A DNA stretch of 64,000 nt from an endosymbiont of unidentified scaly snail isolate Monju (GTDB lineage Bacteria; Pseudomonadota; Gammaproteobacteria; Chromatiales; Chromatiaceae): the NCBI RefSeq assembly GCF_000801295.1, contig NZ_AP012978.1, forward strand, positions 1,178,001 through 1,242,000, in the 5' to 3' direction. This document shows, piece by piece, positions 40,484 through 51,385 of this stretch. How positions within the stretch are numbered: the first letter of the stretch is position 1; the number at the start of each line of letters is the position of its first letter. A model generated the notes under the pieces. It saw nothing but the letters and a program-made list of their open reading frames with translations, searched no databases and had not been told where the DNA came from. The translations under genes were made by a program, and so were the position numbers.

Positions 40484-41100
40484 ACAGCCTCCACAACCTG
40501 CCCAACCTGTTGACGCTAGGGCGCATCGCGTTGATTCCGGTGTTCGTGCTGGTGTACTACCTGCCGGTTTCCTGGGCGAGTCCAACCGCCACCTGGATTT
40601 TCGTTGCCGCCGCACTTACCGACTGGCTGGACGGTTACCTGGCGCGACGCATGCGCTTGACCTCGCCGCTGGGTGCCTTTCTCGATCCGGTGGCCGACAA
40701 GCTGATGGTCGCCACCGCGCTGGTGGTGGTGCTGCAGGCCGACCCGCGTCTGTGGCTGGCGCTGCCGGTGATGGTCATCATCGGCCGTGAGATCACCATC
40801 TCGGCACTGCGCGAATGGATGGCCGAGATCGGCGAACGCGCCCAGGTTGCGGTCTCCGAGCTGGGCAAATTCAAGACTGCCGCGCAGATGCTGGCCATCA
40901 CCCTGCTGATCTACCGTGACGACCTGTGGGGCCTGCCGATCTACGTGATCGGCGAAGTATTGCTGTACATCGCGGTGGTGCTCACCCTGTGGTCCATGGT
41001 CATTTACCTGCGCGCTGCCTGGCCGCACCTGGGCGGTGGCGGTGGAACGGGAAAAAGCGCTGATCCGGGGTTGACAGCCCCCGGGGAATCCATAGAATAG
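40480..41100 (+). CDS. pgsA: CDP-diacylglycerol-glycerol-3-phosphate 3-phosphatidyltransferase
   Basis: Inner-membrane enzyme making phosphatidylglycerol phosphate. The 206-residue protein has the CDP-alcohol phosphotransferase motif D-x2-DG-x2-AR-x8-G-x3-D-x3-D, read as DWLDGYLARRMRLTSPLG followed by AFLDPVADKL (about residues 47-74), and several membrane helices. It overlaps uvrC by 4 bases. The tRNA-Gly promoter lies within its last codons. Confidence 0.96.
   Translation: MNSLHNLPNLLTLGRIALIPVFVLVYYLPVSWASPTATWIFVAAALTDWLDGYLARRMRLTSPLGAFLDPVADKLMVATALVVVLQADPRLWLALPVMVIIGREITISALREWMAEIGERAQVAVSELGKFKTAAQMLAITLLIYRDDLWGLPIYVIGEVLLYIAVVLTLWSMVIYLRAAWPHLGGGGGTGKSADPGLTAPGESIE
41071..41098 (+). 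promoter_or_regulatory. Strong sigma70-type promoter for tRNA-Gly, inside the pgsA 3' end
   Basis: Perfect TTGACA (41071-41076) and TAGAAT (41093-41098) with a 16-base spacer, ending at the pgsA stop codon and about 13 bases before the mature tRNA-Gly. It is the best -35 match found in the window. Confidence 0.8.
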
Positions 41101-41111
41101 CGGCTCGTTCG

Positions 41112-41187
<76 letters not shown>

Positions 41188-41198
41188 GTTTCCCTCGG

Positions 41199-41225
41199 AA
41201 CCCCGCACGTCGTTGCGGGGTTTCT
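41199..41225 (+). terminator. Hairpin between tRNA-Gly and tRNA-Cys
   Basis: AACCCCGCA and TGCGGGGTT with loop CGTCGT, then TTCT. It looks like an intrinsic terminator with a short T-run, placed between two tRNAs usually co-transcribed. It may reduce tRNA-Cys expression or mark a processing site. Confidence 0.6.
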
Positions 41226-41268
41226 GGTCTCGGCCCCCTGAAAAACGGGTCGGGACGCGATCAAAGAT

Positions 41269-41342
41269 GGCCGAGTGGCAGAGTGGCTATGCAGCGGATT
41301 GCAAATCCGTGTACCTCGGTTCGACTCCGGGCTCGGCCTCCA
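41269..41342 (+). tRNA. tRNA-Cys (GCA anticodon)
   Basis: 74 nt: acceptor GGCCGAG/CTCGGCC, anticodon loop TTGCAAA (GCA), T arm CTCGGTTCGACTCCGGG, encoded CCA at 41340-41342. Corresponds to cysT in the E. coli glyW-cysT-leuZ cluster. Confidence 0.97.
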
Positions 41343-41595
41343 TCTTTTCCTTTTTCCCGGTGCACTCCCAAAGCACGACCTTTCCGTCTGTTCCGCGGAC
41401 GTCAAGCGTTTTGGCGTCTGTGTCCTTGTTGATCCAGAGGTCTATCGCCAGATTGCCAGAAATCGGTAAGATTTCAGCGATATTTCTGCCGAGCACCTGA
41501 AATCATAGAGCAGCCGGCTGTGCCCTCGGGGTGGTGAATGCAGGCGCGGGAGTGCCGCACTTCGCATGCCGGATTGCCAGGGAGGGTTCCGATTC

Positions 41596-43733
41596 ATGAC
41601 AGAAAACCCCCATGCAGACCTGCTGCAACGCGAGCGCCTCCTGACCTCCCTGCTCGAGTCGTTGAAGCAGGCCCGATTGGCCGGCCTGGTCGCCCCCGCG
41701 GGCAGCGGCAAGACAGTCGCGGCGCGGCAGCTCTCTGCCCGCTGGACGCAGACCGTGCTCTGGCTCGACATCTCGGCTGGCCACAACGACCCGGTCGTCT
41801 TGTTCTCCAGCCTGTTCAAGCGCTTTACTGCGCAGATCCCGGGATTTCGCGATGCGACGCTCGAACGCATGTTGCGAGCCGGGGAGATGACGCCTGCCGA
41901 CCTGTCGGTCCCGATGGCGCACCTGTTGCGCGCCATGGAGAGGACCTTTCCCAACCAGATGCTCGTCGTCCTTGATGATCTGCATCTCCTGACCACCACT
42001 CCCGCCTGCGAACTGCTGGCCGACCTGATCCGTCGTGCGCCGGCAGGCTGGCACTGGCTGTTCTGCCACCGCCCGGCACTCTCTGGTCCGCTGGGCGGAT
42101 TGTTGACGCCAGGTCGCTCGGTAGTCCTGGGCGAGGCCGACCTGCGTTTCAGTCACGAAGAGGTGGACCGACTGTACCGGGACTGTTTCGGTATCGCACT
42201 GTCGGCCGACCAGGTGCAACGCCTCCTCGATGACACCGGCGGGCATGCCTTGATGGTGGGCCTGTGCCGTCTCGGAACGCGTGGCATCCAGTCATTGATC
42301 GAGTACCTGGAGTTCACCCTGCCATCGACACACTGGCATCACCTGCTGTGCTGGAGCCTGTTGCCCGCCGAGGGGGCCGTCGATCTCGACCACCTGCTCG
42401 GGGCGGGTGCTTCCAGGCTCTTGCAAGAACTCGTCGGCAAGGTGCCGGGTTTTCACGTCGGCCGGGGTGAGGGGGCTTCAGTATGCACGATGTCGTGCGC
42501 GAGGCCTTGTCGCAACACGCTGAAAGAATAATCGACGACAAGGAGCGGCTGGATCTCCTGGTACGCTGCGCCCAGCAGATGCTCAACCAGGGCAATCCCC
42601 TGGGAGCGGCACGCGTCTACCGCCGACTTGGTGACCATGAGAGCCTCGAACGCCTGATGCGGCGATACGGCATGCGCCTGCTGGGGCAGGGATTGCTTGC
42701 CAGTTGTCGGGACATTCTCGCGGACATTCCCGGCGATGTCCTTCAGCGGTCCCCGGGGCTGCTTCTGCTCACCGGCAGCATTGCCTCGCTGGAGGGACGG
42801 GATGCCGCGCGCGAACTGCTGAACAAGGCGGTGAAGCGGGCACGCGAGGAGGCCGATCCAGCACTGGAATTGATGATCATCACCCGGCTCCTGGAATACG
42901 AGGGTGGTATCTCCGGCAGGTATGAACACATGGACGACCTCGTCGAGCGCGGCGAGAACCTCATCGATACTGTGCTCGACGACCTGACACCGACCGCAAA
43001 AGCGTGGGTACACACCATTTTCGGTGCCACCTGCCAGCTCCAGAGAAACGATTACCAGGCCGCGGTACAGCACTTTGCCGAGGCCGAATCACTGGCCGCC
43101 GCCAATGACCTGATCAGTCTGCAGGCATTGATTACCTATCTGCATTTCCAGCGCCACATGGCGCAGACGCGTTACCCTGCCGCGCAAATGGACCTGGAGA
43201 GGCTGTTTCAGCTGAACACCACGGGCCGTCTCAGTGGGTTGTACGGAACACTGTTCCCGCTGGCCTTCGTCAACTGGCTCAACTTCAACGGCCTGCACGA
43301 AGAAGTGGTGGAAGTCGTCCGGAAACTGGGGCTGGATTTCAGGAAGGCCGGAAGCGCGAGCCTGCTGGTGCGGACCTTTCTCGCGCGCTGGCATGCCGAG
43401 TCCCTGATTGCCCTGCAACGAGCCCGCGAGGCGTGCGACTGGCTGGAGCATGTGCTCGGTGGATTCGTCAACCGCAGCACCCCCTTCCTCGAAAGCCAGT
43501 TGTATCACACGCTGGCGCTTGCACAGGCCCTGGAGGGCGATTCGGCCTCCGCCCGGGAGATGGCTGAAAGATCGACCCGCCTTCGCCGTCCTTTCCGCGA
43601 GCTGCACCAACGCACCTATCACCAGCTTGCCCAGGGTGTCACCTGGCTGATCCTGGGCGAGGAGGAACAGGCCGTCGAGTGGTTGAGCCAGGCGCGCGAT
43701 ACGGCGCGCGAAACGGAACGTGTCCATGCCGAT
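41596..43733 (+). pseudogene. MalT-like STAND/LuxR-family regulator, frameshifted and truncated by IS copy 3
   Basis: The first part (41596 to about 42475) is an ATPase with Walker A APAGSGKT (about residues 33-40) and Walker B LVVLDDLH, as in MalT-type STAND regulators. Near the GGGGG run at 42470-42474 the frame shifts by one; the next frame continues GGFSMHDVVREALSQH and about 410 residues of helical TPR-like repeats. It stops three bases into IS copy 3, so the C-terminal LuxR DNA-binding domain is missing. Two separate lesions make it non-functional as a regulator. It lies where tRNA-Cys and tRNA-Leu would be adjacent. Confidence 0.85.
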
Positions 43734-43784
43734 TGAACCGCCCCGGGTTTCCCGGAGACTCCATTTCTTGAGAGGATAGAGTCT

Positions 43785-45004
<1,220 letters not shown>

Positions 45005-45043
45005 CTCAAACAAAACAGTCTCCGGAATATCCGGGGCGGTTCA

Positions 45044-45678
45044 GTAGCTACGATCTTGCATGGTTCGGAGGTGGCCAGGCGTACCATTGGCATTCGCAAC
45101 GCCTCGACTGCCTGACCTCACGGATTCGGCACGGCCGGGTCCGTGTCGTGGAACAGGGAGACAGGGACATTCCTGAGGCGGGCAGCGAGATCGTCATTGG
45201 GTATCGGCATGGCCGATTGTATGCCAGCGAGTACCTGGTGCTGTGCAGCAAGGTCGTTGGCGGGACGGGACTGGACGTCCCGTCGATGCAGCGTGACGAC
45301 TCCGGGCAGGCAGCCAGTCTGGCAGATGTTGTCATCCATAGTGGAGAAGAGGAGACGGTCCTGGTGGTGGCGGTACCACCACAGGCGAAGCTGGCTCCGG
45401 ATCAGTTGCTAACAGGAGCATCACCGATCGATCCGCAGAAAAGGCAGTCTGCGGCAGAATCCGTGTCGAAGGCGTGGAAAAGCCCCGAACTGGCAATCGT
45501 GGCCGGGACTGCGTTGGTGACATGCGTTCTCCTCATAGTGATCGCCTGGGTTTGGTTTCCGGGGGAAGCCGTCCAGGAGGTGGTGACAGATGAGCCTCCC
45601 GGCCATTTCCGGGGACTTTACCCAGAGGAGCAGGGCAAAGATCGGCCCATCCCCCGCAAAGTAGCCCGCATACCCTGA
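45044..45678 (+). pseudogene. C-terminal fragment of an unidentified membrane protein
   Basis: The frame is open from the IS edge to a stop at 45678 (about 210 codons) with no family I recognise. The first 140 residues look soluble (LAWFGGGQAYHWHSQRLDCL; ASEYLVLCSKVVGG), followed by one membrane helix (LAIVAGTALVTCVLLIVIAW) and a short polar tail. The N-terminus is missing at IS copy 3. There is no start codon of its own with a Shine-Dalgarno near the junction. It may be half of a gene cut by the IS. Confidence 0.55.
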
Positions 45679-45767
45679 CTGCGCCGAAGCGATTGGGGGG
45701 CAGTGGCACTCCCCGGGTAGGCGATGGATAAACTGACCAGTACAATGCCCGGGCATTTCTTCCATCC

Positions 45768-45855
45768 GCCCGGATGGCGAAACTGGTAGACGCAGCAGAC
45801 TTAAAATCTGCCGGCCATTACGGCCGTGCCGGTTCGATTCCGGCTCCGGGCACCA
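45768..45855 (+). tRNA. tRNA-Leu (UAA anticodon)
   Basis: 88 nt class II tRNA: acceptor GCCCGGA/TCCGGGC, anticodon loop CTTAAAA (UAA), variable arm GGCCATTACGGCC, encoded CCA at 45853-45855. Corresponds to leuZ, which in E. coli directly follows cysT. TACAAT at 45741-45746 followed by GCCCGGGC may be its -10 and discriminator. Confidence 0.96.
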
Positions 45856-46073
45856 TCCAACATCCAGCCAGTTGCGGCGTGTCCGTAACTTGCTGTTTTT
45901 TCATTATTTCTTCTTTCCCTTGTCTGCGAAAATCCGCTGGTATCCGCTCATATCTGACACAAGTTGTCCCAGCATTGTCACGAAGAGTGTCGCTTGACAC
46001 CGTGGAACGATAACGCGGCGCCGCAGATGATGAATGAACCGCCCCGGATATTCCGGAGACTGTTTTGTTTGAG

Positions 46074-47203
<1,130 letters not shown>

Positions 47204-47254
47204 AGACTCTATCCTCTCAAGAAATGGAGTCTCCGGGGAACCCGGGGCGGTTCA

Positions 47255-48076
47255 TACCCAAGGGATTCAAGGGTTTTGAGCGCCCACCACATTGGCTCAC
47301 CTTCGAGGAGATTGAGCGTATGGTAGGTGTGTTTGCACGGCTCGGTGTCAAGAAAATACGCCTTACCGGTGGTGAACCCCTGCTACGGCGCAATCTTCCT
47401 GAGCTTGCCGCCCGCATAAGCAGCCTGGACGGAATCGAAGATCTCTCCATCAGCACCAATGCAACACAACTGGCGAAGCACGCCCTTGCGTTGAGACAGG
47501 CAGGTGTCCAAAGGCTTAATGTCAGCGTGGACTCGTTACGCAGGGAAAGGTTTCTGTCAATTACCGGCAAGGATTCCCTGCCGGACGTACTGGCCGGACT
47601 CGAGGCGGCCAGGCAGGCCGGATTCCAGCCTATCAAGATCAACATGGTAGTCATGAAGGGAGTCAATCATGACGAAGTGGATGATATGGTTCAGTTTTGC
47701 ATTACACACGGATTTGTGCTGCGCCTGATAGAAGTCATGCCCATGGGCGATACAGGCCGGAATGCGGAATACGTGGATTTGCAGGTGATTAAACACCGTT
47801 TGATCGAGGACTTCGGGCTGGTTGAAGGTGCCGTGCCAGGTGCGAGGCCGGCACGCTACCTCCGGACACCGGATGGCAGCTTTTCAATAGGTTTCATCAC
47901 GCCTCTTTCTTGGCCAGGAAGATAAGTACGAGTTCAGGGAATTGTTGCGCTCGAATATAAGTGACGAAGAACTGACCGATGCGGTACGGGAGGCGATTTC
48001 CATGAAGCCCGAACGCCATGAATTTCGGGAGATGCCGGAAAAGGTAGTGCGCTTCATGAACATGACGGGCGGATAA
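47255..48076 (+). pseudogene. moaA: Broken moaA (GTP 3',8-cyclase), both Fe-S segments lost
   Basis: MoaA starts molybdenum-cofactor synthesis. The frame begins at the IS edge with PKGFKGFE then LTFEEIERM, which in MoaA follows the N-terminal CxxxCxxC; that cysteine motif and everything before it are gone. The core is clear (KIRLTGGEPLLRR, STNATQLA, INMVVMKGVN, RLIEVMPMGDTG). After FITPLS the frame shifts and reappears as LGQEDKYEFRELLRS to a normal end (VRFMNMTGG, stop 48074-48076). The missing stretch would hold the second cluster cysteines (HFCxxCNRxR...). The protein cannot be active. Confidence 0.88.
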
Positions 48077-48377
48077 CAACTGACTGGCCTGAATAGCACA
48101 GTCAGGCCAAGTCATCGATCAGCACCGATATGAAACCGGTTTTCCACGCAACAAACGGGGCATTGATACTTCGTTGCAATCGGCGCCGCACGTAGAAAGC
48201 GCGTCTGCAAACAGAAGCAAAAGATCATCATGATTATCCCTTCTCCTGCAGTACCATCGGCCAGCCACTATTTGAACCAACGTGAATGTCGATCTTCCGA
48301 CACTCAATGACGAACCGGTTTCAACGCCAGAGCCAATGGGCAAGCAACATACAGCCTAAAATCTATCGATAAATCAC
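48077..48377. other. Intergenic region, AT-richer, with inverted repeats
   Basis: No credible gene. A hairpin TGACTGGCCTGA/TCAGGCCAAGTCA (48081-48114) follows the moaA stop and may have been its terminator, although no T-run follows. Two perfect 11-base arms, TGAAACCGGTT (48131-48141) and AACCGGTTTCA (48313-48323), face each other across about 170 bases just before the oxygenase gene. Confidence 0.55.
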
Positions 48378-49085
48378 ATGAGCAAGAAAGCAGAAACCAA
48401 AGCGAATTCGAATATCCACAATCTATGGCCCACGCCCATTCTGCGCAAGAAATTCCCTCAGCATCGTCAAGTCAACCCGCAACTGGCCAAGCTTTTCTAC
48501 GAACATCGCAGAACAAACGACAAGGTTAACGGTCCCGTCTATTCGAGTACCGACGACCTGCTGTTGCGCTACAATGAGCCCGCACTCAATCAATTATTCA
48601 AGTTCATCTCGGACAGTGTGTTCGAGATAGCAAGCGCCGTGAACGCCACATTCTGGGAGTATAGCCGCTCCAAAAAGATGCACATGAATGTCGTGGGTGC
48701 CTGGTTTCAGATACAGAATGGCTATGGCTTTCACGAAACACACAATCACGGCAACTGTTCGTGGTCCGGGGTATACTATGTTCAGGTGGACGACCAGGAA
48801 ACACGAGAAAGTCATGAAGCGCTTGGCCCCATGAATGGGGTCACCCGATTTTATGGCCACCATGTAGATGTTATTGGGGATGGATATATGGATTCAGAAA
48901 ACCTCTATCTTCAGTCAACCAGCTTTGATTCGAAACCGGAGGAGGGAGTGCTGGTCGTATTCTCCTCCCACTTGAAACACATGGCGCTACCTTACGAAGG
49001 AAAGAAGGATCGCATCATTGTTTCATTTAATGCCCAGGTCCATGGTGACAAAGGAGACGAGCTGTTCAGTTATAACTTCTTTTGA
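48378..49085 (+). CDS. Putative 2OG-Fe(II) oxygenase (TIGR02466-like)
   Basis: A 235-residue cytosolic protein resembling the TIGR02466 family of predicted 2-oxoglutarate oxygenases. NLWPTPILRKKF at the start is typical (W-x-T-P-I), ETHNHGNCSWSGVYYVQ probably provides iron ligands, and SSHLKHMALPYEG with RIIVSFNAQV supplies the distal His and the 2-oxoglutarate Arg. Its substrate is unknown; relatives are often in phage or mobile contexts. Codon use is AT-richer than the flanking core genes, suggesting transfer. Its start has no strong Shine-Dalgarno. Confidence 0.8.
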   Translation: MSKKAETKANSNIHNLWPTPILRKKFPQHRQVNPQLAKLFYEHRRTNDKVNGPVYSSTDDLLLRYNEPALNQLFKFISDSVFEIASAVNATFWEYSRSKKMHMNVVGAWFQIQNGYGFHETHNHGNCSWSGVYYVQVDDQETRESHEALGPMNGVTRFYGHHVDVIGDGYMDSENLYLQSTSFDSKPEEGVLVVFSSHLKHMALPYEGKKDRIIVSFNAQVHGDKGDELFSYNFF

Positions 49086-49486
49086 AGCAGGAGACCTTTC
49101 GCCTGGCCGAACTGTTCACAGCGTTTTCACAGGCCCTTGCGAGCAGGCTACGACGTGTTCAGGGCCCCACCCCGGTAATATGGTGCAGGTCGACGTATCG
49201 CACATCGGATTGTGGTGAGTGCAGTGCGCCACGTCAACGACATGCCCCTGGTTGCAGTAGGGGTTAGGGCATCGCTGCAGGATCCGCCTCCTTCTGGCTT
49301 CGAAGCTGCAGGCTCCTGCCGCGTATTTCAGGGCCTGCACCTCTGAAATTCGTGACGTCATGGCCCCACACATCGATTGCACCAGGGTACAGGCTTGTCA
49401 GCCGGTCGCTCCCTGAGGTATCTTCTTCTGACAACAAAAAAGACGCCTGCTCATTCGGATAACCACCATAGTGGGATTACTAATCA
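49086..49486. other. Region without recognisable gene
   Basis: 401 bases between the oxygenase gene and the RcoM-like gene. Short open frames on both strands show no family I recognise; the first 150 bases might be decayed coding sequence. No structural RNA or clear promoter was seen. Confidence 0.5.
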
Positions 49487-50207
49487 GTGGAATCATTCGA
49501 GCACAAGCTTCAGAGATTCGACCCCGGAATTGTCTGGCTTGATAATAACAATCGGGTCATGGCTCTAAATGGTATCGCACGCCAGGTATTGGGTGTTGAC
49601 GTGGGTCAAGCTATCGGGCGGGAAATTGTACAGCTTCACCCGGAAAAGAGTCGAAAAAAGGTGGAATGGGTGCTGTCATCTTCGGGTTGCCCGGCAGAAT
49701 CCCCTCCACCAATGACCATGATGATCAACATTCCCGACCGGGTTCTTCTGATCAAGGTCTCGAAGATGTGTGGCGACGATGGCCCCGTCGGGACCAGCAT
49801 GGTGTTTTTCGACCTGACGGACATTAACCACTTCCCCACGCAAGGAGGCTGGAGAAGAAGGCAAGCCGCGGTTGTTGTTCAAACTTCCCGTGTACAAGAA
49901 AAACAGAGTCGTACTGGTCAACCTCAATGACGTGGTTCATTTCAGAGCCGAAGGTCATTACACGAACGTATATACCGAAAACGAACAATTCTTGTGCAAC
50001 CTTTCGTTGTCTGATCTTGAAACCCGTCTGGACTCCATGCAGTACGTTCGTGTACACAGAATCCACATGATCAATATCCGCTTCGCTTGTGCGTTTGAAA
50101 AAGTAGATGAACAGTGTGCCATCATCATAAAGACGAAAGACGAGGCACGCATTCCGGTGAGCCGATCAAACGTACAAAAACTCAAGTCGATGCTCGGGCT
50201 TTCTTGA
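49487..50207 (+). pseudogene. rcoM: RcoM-type CO-sensing PAS-LytTR regulator, interrupted by a frameshift
   Basis: The first frame (GTG 49487) matches the haem PAS domain of RcoM: HKLQRFDPGIVWLD, VQLHPEKSR with His51 at the haem-ligand position, then GCPAESPPP and MMINIPDR with Cys68 and Met78 spaced as Cys94 and Met104 of the Burkholderia protein. The second frame carries the LytTR DNA-binding domain (FKLPVYKKNRVVLVNLNDVV ... RIPVSRSNVQKLKSMLGLS) to 50207. The two differ by one base; the switch lies around 49838-49870, near CCCC at 49835. RcoM activates aerobic CO oxidation or related genes. A sequencing error would make it intact. Confidence 0.85.
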
Positions 50208-50542
50208 GAACAACAGTTGCCATAGCCACATTACATCGCGACGGGGTTAGCATAAATTGTCTTGCAACTTCCGCCACCCAGCGTTTCAGGCAATTGCCAT
50301 TGTTTCTTTATATGCGATGCGGTAATTGTCAGTTGTACTCGATCATTGAATTAGCTGTACTCGATCATTGAACAAGATACGGTCCGTGCGGCAGGCTGAC
50401 AGTGCTCGTCACGGGATCCCGCCGCAAGCACCTGATGCCAAAGGTGCGGCCTGGCGCATGTTCAAGGTGCGTGCCACCTTGGAAAATTCTGTAATGATCC
50501 CCCTGGTTTTTGCACACCCTACGCAGCAGTCTGCGCAGGCAC
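50208..50542. other. Region without gene; short tandem repeat
   Basis: 335 bases between the RcoM-like gene and an old IS remnant, with no recognisable ORF. It contains two copies of TGTACTCGATCATTGAA (50334-50350 and 50356-50372), 22 bases apart start to start, one being followed by a TTAG spacer. Confidence 0.55.
50334..50372. repeat. Two direct repeats of 17 bases
   Basis: TGTACTCGATCATTGAA occurs twice with a 22-base period. The period of about two helical turns would suit binding by a dimeric protein, but no gene is placed to use it; it may simply be a duplication. Confidence 0.6.
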
Positions 50543-51081
50543 CTAGTAGCCGAATACCAGATGCGGCCGCTCGGTGTTGTCGTGGCGTATCCAATGCCCA
50601 ATCACTTCTCGTGCAAGGCTGATCGACTCAAAGGGGTGATGCCATACACATTCTTCTTTCATGGTGCGGATAAATCCTTCGATCATGCCGTTCTGCTCCG
50701 GGCTATATGGCGTAATGAGCGCCTGGGTCAATCCATGGCCCCTGACCATGGCCGTATAGCGATGGGAGGTGAAGACCAGGCCATTGTCACTGCGTACTCG
50801 TCGAGCAGGCGCTGCCACTTTTTATCGCTTTGAGCTCCAATTCATTCTCGCCCAGGGGCGCATGCGCTTCCGCCAGCTTGCGCTCGTACTGTTCCCTGAA
50901 GGCCTCGCGGGCGGGTTCGGAAGTTGTTCTCCATGCCCTGAATGCCTTCTTCCACCCAGCGCTCTACATCACCGGGAGTAAGGTCATGTTGCCGAGAAAC
51001 CTCTGCGACCGTTGTCTTGCCCTTGAGAATATCCAGGGAGGGGCGTTGCTCAAAGTGCCGCGAATATCGCTGAAATGCCAA
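50543..51081 (-). pseudogene. Remnant of a different IS3-family transposase
   Basis: On the minus strand, 51081-50842 encodes an OrfA-like helix-turn-helix (TVAEVSRQHDLTPGDVERWV), and 50818-50543 encodes the end of a DDE core (RSDNGLVFTSHRYTAMV with the second Asp, PYSPEQNGMIEGFIRTMKEE with the Glu). The part between them is deleted and frames are broken. It is unrelated in detail to the four 1.3-kb copies and clearly older. No terminal repeats were located. Confidence 0.8.
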
Positions 51082-51124
51082 TGGTCATGGGCATGGAGGC
51101 TTGAAACATGCCATAATGCCAACG

Positions 51125-51385
51125 ATGAATGGCTTGTTTGACGAAGAACGCCAGGCCCTGGAATGGCTCGGACAGCGACTTCGCCTGGCGCGCAAGCGGC
51201 GGGGTGACCGCCAGTCCGATGCAGCGGCCCGTTGCCGGATCAGCCGTGAGACTTACCGCAAGATGGAGCGCGGGGAGCCGGGCGTGGCCATTGGCATCTG
51301 GGTGCGGGCCATCGCAATGTATGGCGAACTCGAGGCCCTGTTGGCTTTGTTTCCGGCCTCGCCATTTGACGAGATCACCTCATGA
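51125..51385 (+). CDS. hipB: HipB-like antitoxin, helix-turn-helix
   Basis: An 86-residue Xre/HipB-type DNA-binding protein: LGQRLRLARKRRGDRQSDAAARCRISRETYRKMERGEPGVAIGIWVRAIAMYG is the helix-turn-helix region (about residues 15-65; quoted in part as LRLARKRRGDRQSDAA and SRETYRKMERGEPG). It ends with TGA overlapping the hipA ATG. ATG 51116 is an alternative start. HipB proteins bind their operator and neutralise HipA. Confidence 0.82.
   Translation: MNGLFDEERQALEWLGQRLRLARKRRGDRQSDAAARCRISRETYRKMERGEPGVAIGIWVRAIAMYGELEALLALFPASPFDEITS

Noticed and set aside
41287-41496. Minus-strand frame of 69 codons ending in tRNA-Cys
   Set aside because: Its end is translated tRNA sequence; no family content or Shine-Dalgarno.
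45818-46034. Phage integrase remnant or attachment site after tRNA-Leu
   Set aside because: tRNA-Leu is a common integration site, but no integrase motif and no duplicated tRNA 3' end were found in the window.
48119-48343. 74-codon minus-strand frame before the oxygenase gene
   Set aside because: No recognisable family, no ribosome-binding site, and it spans the inverted repeats.
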